The position numbers and the translations under genes were made by a program. From Cyclobacteriaceae bacterium (lineage in GTDB: Bacteria > Bacteroidota > Bacteroidia > Cytophagales > Cyclobacteriaceae): DNA of 6,599 nucleotides. The DNA lies in NCBI GenBank assembly GCA_029880385.1, contig JAOUOM010000115.1, positions 1 through 6,599 on the forward strand, read 5' to 3'. Below the pieces are notes generated by a model. It did not search any database, was not told the origin of the DNA, and saw only the letters and a program-made list of their open reading frames with translations. This document shows positions 1 through 5,697 of the stretch, one piece after another. Every line of letters starts with the position of its first letter. The stretch's first letter is position 1.

Positions 1-155
1 CTTGACCGGTAGTAGTCCTTGTCTTCGTAATAGGCCAGGGCCGCATCGTATTTTTCCCTCCAGTCTGCGCTTTTCCTGATTTTTTGAAATTTACTACACG
101 AACCGGCAAACAAACCGACTACCAAAAAACTGATTAAATATACTGTTCCTCTCAT
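1..155 (-). CDS. bamD: BamD-like outer-membrane assembly lipoprotein, N-terminal part (runs off left edge)
   Basis: Reading the minus strand from the ATG at 155-153 gives 51 codons, open to the window edge. The protein starts with a lipoprotein signal: R2, a hydrophobic stretch at residues 4-16, then A17-G18-S19-C20, a slightly loose lipobox with Cys20 as the lipidation site (codon at 98-96). After it comes KFQKIRKSADWREKYDAAL and then AYYEDKDYYRS, the opening helix of the first TPR as it appears in Bacteroidota BamD homologues. BamD is a periplasm-facing lipoprotein of the BAM complex that helps insert beta-barrel proteins into the outer membrane. It lies 71 bp downstream of the OstA-like gene on the same strand, which fits an envelope-biogenesis cluster. 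The gap holds its own candidate promoter, so it may be transcribed separately as well. The TPR-lipoprotein call is secure; BamD rather than another TPR lipoprotein rests on the N-terminal motif and neighbourhood. Only the N-terminus is visible. Confidence 0.75.
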   Translation of the reverse strand, partial: MRGTVYLISFLVVGLFAGSCSKFQKIRKSADWREKYDAALAYYEDKDYYRS

Positions 156-176
156 TTGTTAGACTAAAATCACGTG

Positions 177-184
177 CAAACTTA
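177..184 (-). promoter_or_regulatory. Candidate -7 element for bamD (TAAGTTTG)
   Basis: On the minus strand these bases read TAAGTTTG, an exact match to the Bacteroidota -7 consensus TAnnTTTG. It ends 21 bp before the bamD ATG, so transcription would begin roughly 15 nt upstream of the start codon. No convincing TTTG -33 partner lies at 19-23 bp; the nearest is a weak TTTC. The call rests on one half of the promoter and on position. Confidence 0.4.
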
Positions 185-193
185 TAATACCCG

Positions 194-206
194 TGCGTAA
201 AAAACG
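194..206 (-). repeat. 13-bp sequence shared with the transporter upstream region (copy 1)
   Basis: The minus strand here reads CGTTTTTTACGCA, identical to positions 4329-4341 on the plus strand. This copy lies 9 bp upstream of the bamD -7 element, between it and the end of the ostA-like gene. It contains a short inverted repeat, CGT/ACG around five T. Its role is unknown; a regulatory site is possible, but the T-run makes chance resemblance more likely than for a mixed sequence. Confidence 0.35.
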
Positions 207-226
207 TGAAACTAACCAAAACCTTG

Positions 227-1846
227 CTATCCCTTTGGTTTTTTTGGTAACGCCTGGGTCGTCGGATTGTCCTTTGGGGTCTGGGACCTTGAAGGGCCAG
301 CACCGCCAGGTGTGCGTGAAGCAGTGCGGGTTTTATGCCGCTGGTGCAGGTTCTCTGGTTTTGTGTAGATATCCTCCAGGGTTGGGCGGATACTGTCCTG
401 CCAGTTAAATCCGTCGAGCCGCTCGACTGACGGTTCCAGTTCATGTGGCGGGATGATTTTTCCTTCAGGCATTTTGAAGACGGTGATGGTAGAAATCTGA
501 TTGTTTTTGAAACGGATCGCCATATCACTGCAGAGCAGACGGTTCATGCCCAGCAACACGCTATCGCCTTCGTCGAGCAGGTAAAAAATAGTTTCTCCAT
601 TTCCATCTACTTCAATGCGGTACAGGTCATTGTTGTCAAAAAAGGCCGTCATGTTTCGGCCTTTTACCTGATTGAAATGTTTCATGGTATCCTGTGAGAT
701 CAAAAAGGAATTTTGATGAAGGACCATTTTTTTTATTTCATTTTCGGCCATCTCCATTTCGATGGTATCGGCAGCAATTTGATTGTCGAGCGTCCACAAA
801 ATAGGTGTGCCATACATATAAATAAGGGAATCGTGCAGAAAATAGGCCACCGAATCAGCGAGTCCCTGCAAATTGGACCTGAAAATCCGGATGTCAGGAT
901 AGGCCAGGACACGTTTGACAGAGTCATATTCACTTTCGATAGCCACGAGCGTGTCGGCTGCCATATAAAAGGTGTCGGCCTCCATTACACGTTTCATGAC
1001 GGCATTTCCGTAGATTTTACTGTAGCCCTTTTGTTTGTCATAATAGGCTTCCTGGCCGGTGATGATCAGATCATTGGATTTGTAGGTGAGGATTACATCA
1101 CCTTCACTTTTGTAATACTTTTTCAGGTCGTCAAAGAACAATTCTTTGCCTTCCAGTATATAATCCGTGGTTTCAATGTGCCCGTCAATAAATTGCGACT
1201 GGTCGATAATGGTACGAAATACACCCCCTTGCGAAAGCAGTTCTGTCCCATCCTGATTGGTGATTTCTGTTGGCCCATCGGTATAGGCTACCTTGGTCAG
1301 GGTGTTGTATCGGAGCGTATCGGTTTTGAGTGTGAAATCCGGGGAGACAAGAACCACATTGGTCCAAAAAACGGCAATATTTTGTTTTCCGTAAAAAAAA
1401 CCGGACTTACTGGTTAGCGTGTTGGTCGAATCGATAAGTTTGCCACCCCTTGAATATTCGCCCACCTCCGTTACCATATTATAATCGAGGTGGTCGGTGT
1501 ACAATCTCCTGTCACCTTTGGCATAGATTACATGTTGCCTGAGAGAGGCCGTTCTGGAATTTCCGTCGTAGGTCAACCGGTCAGCGGTGATCGTTGTACT
1601 GTCGTCCACTATCCGGATATGACGAAAAGATTCCATCAGGTTTTGTCCCCTGTAGTAGACAGAACTGTCATTGGTGACGGTGGTGGTTTCCTGCTGAAAA
1701 ATCACATGATACCACAGAAACTGCACATTTTCGGATTTTCGTCGTTCATTTCGCAGGGTATCGGCATCGTATTTAATTTTCTTCTGTGCCAGCACAGGAA
1801 CACCGGCAATAAAAATCAAGAATAAAATGAAGGCAAATCGTATCAA
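227..1846 (-). CDS. OstA/LptA-like periplasmic protein (LPS transport/outer-membrane biogenesis)
   Basis: Predicted 539-residue exported protein. Residues 1-20 form a classical signal peptide: R3, a hydrophobic core at 4-17, and a likely cleavage at VLA-Q21. Residues from about 25 to 300 consist of repeating beta-rich units typical of the OstA/LptA fold, such as ITADRLTYDGNSRTA (86-100), GDVILTYKSNDLIITGQEAYYD (249-270, written with its key G, D and YYD) and KIYGNAVM (277-284). Near the end is LDGFNWQDSIRP (477-488), a motif I associate with Bacteroidota OstA-like proteins. The last 40 or so residues (from 500) are Pro-, Thr- and Lys-rich and look disordered. LptA-type proteins bridge the periplasm and carry LPS to the outer membrane; this version is far longer than E. 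coli LptA (about 185 residues) and lacks the large barrel expected of LptD. The start is TTG at 1846-1844: the frame is closed by TAG at 1855-1853, and the first in-frame ATG is residue 71, which would remove the signal peptide. bamD follows downstream on the same strand. Confidence 0.85.
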   Translation of the reverse strand: MIRFAFILFLIFIAGVPVLAQKKIKYDADTLRNERRKSENVQFLWYHVIFQQETTTVTNDSSVYYRGQNLMESFRHIRIVDDSTTITADRLTYDGNSRTASLRQHVIYAKGDRRLYTDHLDYNMVTEVGEYSRGGKLIDSTNTLTSKSGFFYGKQNIAVFWTNVVLVSPDFTLKTDTLRYNTLTKVAYTDGPTEITNQDGTELLSQGGVFRTIIDQSQFIDGHIETTDYILEGKELFFDDLKKYYKSEGDVILTYKSNDLIITGQEAYYDKQKGYSKIYGNAVMKRVMEADTFYMAADTLVAIESEYDSVKRVLAYPDIRIFRSNLQGLADSVAYFLHDSLIYMYGTPILWTLDNQIAADTIEMEMAENEIKKMVLHQNSFLISQDTMKHFNQVKGRNMTAFFDNNDLYRIEVDGNGETIFYLLDEGDSVLLGMNRLLCSDMAIRFKNNQISTITVFKMPEGKIIPPHELEPSVERLDGFNWQDSIRPTLEDIYTKPENLHQRHKTRTASRTPGGAGPSRSQTPKDNPTTQALPKKPKG

Positions 1847-1865
1847 CTTCTGCTAATTTGGGTCG

Positions 1866-1900
1866 CAAAACTAATACAATAAACGACGAAACAGGTCAAA
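1866..1900 (-). promoter_or_regulatory. Bacteroidota-type promoter of the ostA-like gene
   Basis: The minus strand has TTTG (1900-1897), a 23-bp spacer, then TAGTTTTG (1873-1866), a full match to the TAnnTTTG -7 element with its TTTG -33 partner at the upper end of accepted spacing. Transcription should start near 1858-1860, giving a leader of only about 13 nt before the TTG start. No Shine-Dalgarno at useful spacing is present; AGAAG abuts the start codon. This placement supports the TTG start. The -33 element lies just 7 bp upstream of the tilS ATG on the other strand. Confidence 0.6.
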
Positions 1901-1907
1901 CACTTGC

Positions 1908-3173
1908 ATGGAACGACGATTAGCGGAACATATTGTCAGCACCAACCTATTCTCGCATCACCATCGCCTGCTGGTGGCCGTTAGTGGGGGAGTTGATTCC
2001 ATGGTACTGGCTTCGCTGCTCCATACATTGTCTTATCCCATCGGGGTAGCCCATGTCAACTACCGCCTGAGAGGCGTGGAATCGGACGCAGACCGTGACC
2101 TGGTTGCCAGTTGGTGCAAAAAGGAACGTATTGATTTTCATTTGCTGGAAACTGATGCGAAACAAGTAGCCGACGAAAACAACGAGGGCATTCAGGTGGT
2201 TGCCCGCAGGCTTCGGTATGCCTGGTTTGATGAAGTGGCCCAATCGGAAACGTATGATTTCATTTTGACGGCCCACCATGCCGATGATAATTTTGAAACA
2301 GCACTCTATCATTTGGTAAAAGGGACCGGTATCCGGGGTGTGCGTGGTATTTTGCCTAAAAAAAACAGGCTGGTCAGGCCGCTGTTGCCTTTTTCACGCC
2401 AGGAAATACTTGAATACGCCAGACAGGCTGGAATCGGGTGGCGCGAGGATGCATCCAATCAGCAATCGGCATACAGCCGCAATTTTCTTCGAAATGAGAT
2501 TGTGCCGTCCCTTCGAAGGATCAATCCGTCCCTTTCCGAAAATTTTTTCCATACCCATCAGCGCTTTGTGGGTATGGAAATGTTGCTGAATGAAAGGCTG
2601 GAACAATTAACCGCCAGGTATGTTTCCATGCAAAACGGCCGTATAACCATAGACGGTAGCTGGGTGGGCAATTCCGCAGCCGATGTTTTATTGCTTCACG
2701 AACTGATCGTTGACTATGGTTTTTCTTATCGACAGTCGGTACAGGTGCACGGGGCACTATTCCATACATCGGGTCAATTGTTTTACAGCCGGACGCACGT
2801 GCTAAATGTGGATCGACACTCCCTGTTGATTGAGCCCGTCACGGACAAGGAAGAAAGGACGGTGTATGAAATTGACGAGCAAACCACCCACGTCTCCATG
2901 GCAGCATTTGACCTGCATGTTGCGTCCGAACGCGTATCTGGTCTTACAATCTCGAAAGATCCTGCCATTGCCTTTCTCGATCTGGATGCACTTCGATTTC
3001 CTTTAGTCATTCGGCAATGGAAAAAAGGAGATGTTTTTTGTCCATTGGGAATGCAAAAACATAAAAAAATCAGTGATTTTCTGATAGATCAAAAAGTGCC
3101 TGTCGTAGAAAAGAAGAATGTGTTTGTCGTGTGCTCGGGTGAAGATATTTGTTGGGTGGTGCTACCGCATTGA
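1908..3173 (+). CDS. tilS: tRNA(Ile)-lysidine synthetase TilS
   Basis: The 421-residue product has the full architecture of a long-form TilS. The N-terminal ATP-pyrophosphatase domain carries the PP-loop SGGVDS (26-31), HVNYRLRG (49-56), ARRLRY (99-104) and AHHADDNFET (122-131; the Gln often found after ADD is Asn here). It continues with RPLLPFSRQEI (157-167), DASN (181-184) and SRNFLRNEI (190-198). The C-terminal domain has the signature QWKKGDVFCPLGM (370-382) with KKISDFLIDQKVP (386-398). TilS ligates lysine to C34 of the tRNA-Ile with CAU anticodon, changing its decoding from AUG to AUA; it acts in the cytoplasm and is normally essential. The ATG at 1908 is the only start after the in-frame TAA at 1872-1874. 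No Shine-Dalgarno is visible. It is transcribed divergently from the ostA-like gene across 61 bp and is followed by hairpins, so it is probably monocistronic. An 8-A tract lies at 2358-2365. Confidence 0.95.
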   Translation: MERRLAEHIVSTNLFSHHHRLLVAVSGGVDSMVLASLLHTLSYPIGVAHVNYRLRGVESDADRDLVASWCKKERIDFHLLETDAKQVADENNEGIQVVARRLRYAWFDEVAQSETYDFILTAHHADDNFETALYHLVKGTGIRGVRGILPKKNRLVRPLLPFSRQEILEYARQAGIGWREDASNQQSAYSRNFLRNEIVPSLRRINPSLSENFFHTHQRFVGMEMLLNERLEQLTARYVSMQNGRITIDGSWVGNSAADVLLLHELIVDYGFSYRQSVQVHGALFHTSGQLFYSRTHVLNVDRHSLLIEPVTDKEERTVYEIDEQTTHVSMAAFDLHVASERVSGLTISKDPAIAFLDLDALRFPLVIRQWKKGDVFCPLGMQKHKKISDFLIDQKVPVVEKKNVFVVCSGEDICWVVLPH

Positions 3174-3174
3174 T

Positions 3175-3214
3175 GACCGCTACAAGCTGCAGCCCGACAG
3201 CCAGCGGTCGCTGG
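3175..3214 (+). terminator. Hairpin structures just after tilS (possible weak or Rho-aided terminator)
   Basis: Starting two bases after the tilS stop, GACCGCT (3175-3181) is perfectly inverted as AGCGGTC (3203-3209). A nested GCTG/CAGC pair (3186-3189 with 3198-3201) extends the stem. A competing perfect hairpin, CCAGC-GGTC-GCTGG, occupies 3201-3214, and the two cannot form together. Neither is followed by a T-run; the next bases are TAATCG and six A. A further possible 8-bp RNA stem (3227-3234 with 3259-3266, one G-U pair) lies downstream. Position after the gene suggests termination or 3'-end protection, but it is not a canonical intrinsic terminator. Confidence 0.35.
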
Positions 3215-3248
3215 TAATCGAAAAAAGGCGATAGCAGACTTGTTGTAA

Positions 3249-3284
3249 TTTGTTTTTTCTATTGCCTATTGGGTTGTAGCTTTG
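3249..3284 (+). promoter_or_regulatory. Probable mdh promoter
   Basis: TAGCTTTG at 3277-3284 matches the Bacteroidota -7 consensus TAnnTTTG exactly. A TTTG at 3249-3252 could be the -33 element, at 24 bp spacing, slightly wider than usual. The -7 box is flanked by a short inverted repeat, GGGT (3271-3274) and ACCC (3285-3288). Transcription from here would give a leader of about 30 nt that is A-rich just before the mdh ATG, as is usual in the phylum. Confidence 0.5.
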
Positions 3285-3322
3285 ACCCTTGGAAATTTGA
3301 AACTTAAAATCATAAAAACATC

Positions 3323-4261
3323 ATGAAAGTAACCGTAGTGGGAGCGGGTGCCGTAGGGGCGACCTGCGCTGAAAACATTGCCAGAAAACAACTTGTGGAA
3401 GAAGTGGTGCTACTCGACATCAAGGAAGGGCTGGCCGAAGGCAAAGCCATGGACATGATGCAATGCGCTACGCTTACCGGGTTCGATACCAAAATCATCG
3501 GTTCGTCCAATGACTATGCAGCCACGGCCGATTCAAGTGTGGTCGTCATTACGTCGGGTATTCCGCGCAAACCAGGCATGACCCGTGAGGATCTGATCGG
3601 TACCAATGCAGGTATCGTTAAAACTGTCACGGAAAACATCCTGAAATATTCGCCTAACACGATTCTGGTCGTAATCAGTAATCCCATGGATACGATGACG
3701 TATTTGTCTGCCAAATCCAGTGGTCTGCCCAAAGAGCGAATCATAGGTATGGGTGGGATTTTGGACAGCAGCCGCTTCAAGTTTCGCCTGAGTGAAGCCA
3801 TCGGGTGCTCTCCAAACGACGTTCAGGGGATGGTCATTGGGGGTCACGGCGATACGACCATGATACCCTTGATCCAGCATGCTACCTACAACAGTTCTCC
3901 CGTGACCAATTACCTCACTCCAGAGCAACAGGCCTATGTCGTGCAGGAAACCATGGTAGGGGGTGCTACGCTAACCAAACTGATTGGCACATCTGCCTGG
4001 TATGCACCGGGAGCTGCGGGTGCATTTCTGGTAGAGAGTATTGTGCGCGACCAGAAGAAACTTTTCTCCAGTTGTGTCTACCTGGATGGTGAATATGGCC
4101 AATCGGATATCTGCATCGGTGTACCGGTAGTGGTCGGAAAAAATGGATGGGAAAAAATCATCGAGTTTGACCTGAGCGCAGATGAAAAAGAGAAATTCAA
4201 TGCCAGTGCAGAGGCTGTCCGCAAAATGAACAGTGTACTGGTAGACATGAAGATGGTTTGA
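3323..4261 (+). CDS. mdh: Malate dehydrogenase, LDH-like type (NAD-dependent)
   Basis: A complete 312-residue enzyme of the usual length for LDH-like bacterial malate dehydrogenases. It interconverts malate and oxaloacetate with NAD in the TCA cycle, in the cytoplasm. Visible key elements are the Rossmann glycine motif GAGAVG (7-12); Asp32 at the end of beta-2, which favours NAD over NADP; the specificity loop IPRKPGMTRED (80-90), with Arg82 marking malate rather than lactate specificity (LDH has Gln there) and Arg88 for carboxylate binding; Asn120 in ISNPMD; Asp148 and Arg151 in ILDSSR; and catalytic His175 in GGHGD (173-177), paired with Asp148. The C-terminal EYGQSDICIGVPVVVGK (257-273) is typical of the family. 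The ATG at 3323 follows an A-rich leader and sits directly before the Rossmann strand, so the start is secure. It has its own promoter and terminator and so is monocistronic. No residue is missing and no frameshift is seen. Confidence 0.96.
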   Translation: MKVTVVGAGAVGATCAENIARKQLVEEVVLLDIKEGLAEGKAMDMMQCATLTGFDTKIIGSSNDYAATADSSVVVITSGIPRKPGMTREDLIGTNAGIVKTVTENILKYSPNTILVVISNPMDTMTYLSAKSSGLPKERIIGMGGILDSSRFKFRLSEAIGCSPNDVQGMVIGGHGDTTMIPLIQHATYNSSPVTNYLTPEQQAYVVQETMVGGATLTKLIGTSAWYAPGAAGAFLVESIVRDQKKLFSSCVYLDGEYGQSDICIGVPVVVGKNGWEKIIEFDLSADEKEKFNASAEAVRKMNSVLVDMKMV

Positions 4262-4286
4262 GAAAATAAAGGAGCTATACAGATAT

Positions 4287-4314
4287 AAAGCCATCCATTT
4301 GGGTGGCTTTTTTT
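4287..4314 (+). terminator. Intrinsic terminator of mdh
   Basis: AAAGCCATCC (4287-4296) pairs with GGGTGGCTTT (4301-4310) across an ATTT loop. The stem is 10 bp with one wobble pair (T4294-G4303), and a run of seven T spans 4308-4314. It lies 26 bp after the mdh stop. This is a canonical Rho-independent terminator and separates mdh from the transporter operon. Confidence 0.9.
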
Positions 4315-4328
4315 GGTTTTAGCCGATG

Positions 4329-4341
4329 CGTTTTTTACGCA
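4329..4341 (+). repeat. 13-bp sequence shared with the bamD upstream region (copy 2)
   Basis: CGTTTTTTACGCA here is identical to the minus-strand sequence at 206-194. With the preceding G (4328) this copy forms a perfect 4-bp inverted repeat, GCGT/ACGC, around five T. It lies 14 bp past the mdh terminator T-run and well upstream of the transporter start. Function is unknown. Confidence 0.35.
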
Positions 4342-4343
4342 AA

Positions 4344-4399
4344 TAACCCTTACCGTTTAGATCGGGAAAAGAGGGGTTAAGTTTAAATTACAGGGGTTA
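4344..4399 (+). promoter_or_regulatory. Repeated AGGGGTTA octamers, candidate operator upstream of the transporter operon
   Basis: AGGGGTTA occurs at 4372-4379 and again at 4392-4399, exactly 20 bp apart, about two helical turns, so both face the same side of the DNA. An inverted near-copy, TAACCCT, sits at 4344-4350. The cluster lies just upstream of the candidate promoter at 4413-4444. This is the layout expected for a cooperative transcription-factor site, but no regulator gene is visible in the window, so the role is inferred from spacing and position only. Confidence 0.4.
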
Positions 4400-4412
4400 T
4401 GTCATCTTCTGC

Positions 4413-4444
4413 TTGTGTATCCTTTCATTATGGCGTAGATTTTG
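4413..4444 (+). promoter_or_regulatory. Candidate promoter of the transporter-oxidoreductase operon
   Basis: TTG at 4413-4415 is followed after 20 bp by TAGATTTTG (4436-4444), which matches TAnnTTTG except for one extra T. Transcription would start near 4450, after the upstream ATG at 4399 but before the ATG at 4465, so this site supports the shorter reading of the transporter. The match is imperfect. TAAGTTTA at 4378-4385 is an alternative. Confidence 0.35.
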
Positions 4445-4464
4445 AAAATTTTAAACCAAAATCA

Positions 4465-5691
4465 ATGAACAAAGGAATAACAACCCGCCTGAGCATCATG
4501 ATGTTTCTCCAGTTCTTTATCTGGGGAGGATGGTTCGTAACACTCGGAACCTTCCTTGGCAACAATCTGAACGCCACAGACGGCCAGATAGGCCAGGCAT
4601 TTTCAACCCAATCGTGGGGAGCCATTATTGCCCCTTTTATTGTCGGGCTTATTGCCGACCGCTATTTTAATGCAGAACGTATTTTGGGTGTGATACACCT
4701 GATCGGGGCAGGCCTCATGTATATGTGTGCCAATGCGACGGATTTCAATGACTTTTATCCTTATTTGCTCGCCTATATGGTGCTGTATATGCCGACATTG
4801 GCACTGGTCAATTCGGTCGCATTCAGGCAAATGGACGATCCCAGTAAGGATTTCTCGAAAATAAGGGTTTGGGGCACGCTTGGCTGGATCATTGCCGGAC
4901 TCGTCATTAGCTTCGTATTTGGCTGGGATTCCAGGGAAGCGATTGCCAACGGCATGTTGAAAAATACATTCTTGATGGTGGCAGTTGCCTCGGCACTGCA
5001 TGGCCTTTTGAGCTTTACACTGCCCGCCACGCCGCCGGCAGGAGCTAACAGCGAGAGAAACTCACTCGGCCAGATTTTGGGGCTCGATGCCCTTGGTTTG
5101 CTGAAGGACAAAAACTTTTTTGTGTTTTTTCTTTCATCGGTACTGGTCTGTATTCCACTGGCTTTTTATTACCAGAATACCAATCCGTTTTTGTCGGAAA
5201 TCGGCCTGGCAAATCCCACCGGAAATATGACCATTGGTCAGATGTCGGAAGTGTTATTTATGTTACTTCTTCCGATTTTCCTCAAAAGGTACGGAATCAA
5301 AAAAACCTTGCTCTTTGGTATGCTGGCCTGGGCCGTCCGTTACGTCCTTTTTGCCTATGGTAATGCAGATTCGCTTGTTTTTATGCTGCTGATCGGGATT
5401 GCCCTTCATGGTATCTGTTATGATTTTTTCTTTGTGACGGGCCAGATTTATACCGACTCCAAAGCAGGAAAAGAATACCAGAGTTCGGCACAGGGAATGA
5501 TCACATTGGCCACCTATGGAGTGGGGATGCTGATTGGTTTCTGGTTTGCCGGTATGATCTCGGATTATTACAAATCCGGTGATGTGCATCAATGGACAAT
5601 GATCTGGCTGTTGCCTGCTATTTTTTCTGTGGGCGTATTTGTGTTTTTCTTTGCGACCTTTAAAAATGAAACTGTAGAATACGAAAAATAA
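4465..5691 (+). CDS. MFS transporter, nucleoside:H+ symporter (NupG/XapB-like) family
   Basis: A 408-residue inner-membrane protein with about 12 hydrophobic segments, the usual length for the nucleoside:H+ symporter branch of the major facilitator superfamily. Family features (numbered from the ATG at 4465) are the first helix TTRLSIMMFLQFFIWGGWF (6-24), the loop GLIADRYFNAER (61-72) resembling MFS motif A, SKIRVWGTLGWIIAG (131-145), and HGICYDFFFVTGQIYTD (315-331). The frame is open back to an ATG at 4399, but the first 22 residues it would add are polar and unlike the family, while translation from 4465 begins just before helix 1, after an A-rich stretch and downstream of a candidate promoter. 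Despite the family name, many Bacteroidota members lie in sugar or polyol catabolic clusters, so nucleoside transport should not be assumed. The Gfo/Idh/MocA gene begins 6 bp after the stop, so the two are almost certainly co-transcribed. The family is clear; the substrate is unknown. Confidence 0.88.
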   Translation: MNKGITTRLSIMMFLQFFIWGGWFVTLGTFLGNNLNATDGQIGQAFSTQSWGAIIAPFIVGLIADRYFNAERILGVIHLIGAGLMYMCANATDFNDFYPYLLAYMVLYMPTLALVNSVAFRQMDDPSKDFSKIRVWGTLGWIIAGLVISFVFGWDSREAIANGMLKNTFLMVAVASALHGLLSFTLPATPPAGANSERNSLGQILGLDALGLLKDKNFFVFFLSSVLVCIPLAFYYQNTNPFLSEIGLANPTGNMTIGQMSEVLFMLLLPIFLKRYGIKKTLLFGMLAWAVRYVLFAYGNADSLVFMLLIGIALHGICYDFFFVTGQIYTDSKAGKEYQSSAQGMITLATYGVGMLIGFWFAGMISDYYKSGDVHQWTMIWLLPAIFSVGVFVFFFATFKNETVEYEK

Positions 5692-5697
5692 TCAATA

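Noticed and set aside
94..528. Minus-strand open frame covering the end of the ostA-like gene and the start of bamD
   Set aside because: It is out of frame with both supported genes. The ostA-like tail and the BamD lipoprotein start explain the same DNA better.
713..1417. A 234-codon plus-strand open frame opposite the ostA-like gene
   Set aside because: It lies entirely antisense to a gene with a clear signal peptide and family motifs. Its translation has no recognisable domain and no promoter or leader was seen, so it is a codon-bias shadow.
2338..2589. Frame +1 open frame inside tilS, possibly reached by slippage at the A tract
   Set aside because: Its translation is Cys/Arg-rich without a recognisable motif, and tilS continues intact in the original frame to its conserved C-terminal domain.
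3271..3288. Short inverted repeat GGGT/ACCC around the mdh -7 box as an operator
   Set aside because: The arms are only 4 bp, which is expected by chance in a gap this size; it is mentioned in the promoter entry but not called a site.
4399..4464. A 22-residue N-terminal extension of the MFS transporter starting at ATG 4399
   Set aside because: The extension is polar, unlike family N-termini, and lies largely over the predicted promoter. The ATG at 4465 fits the first membrane helix.
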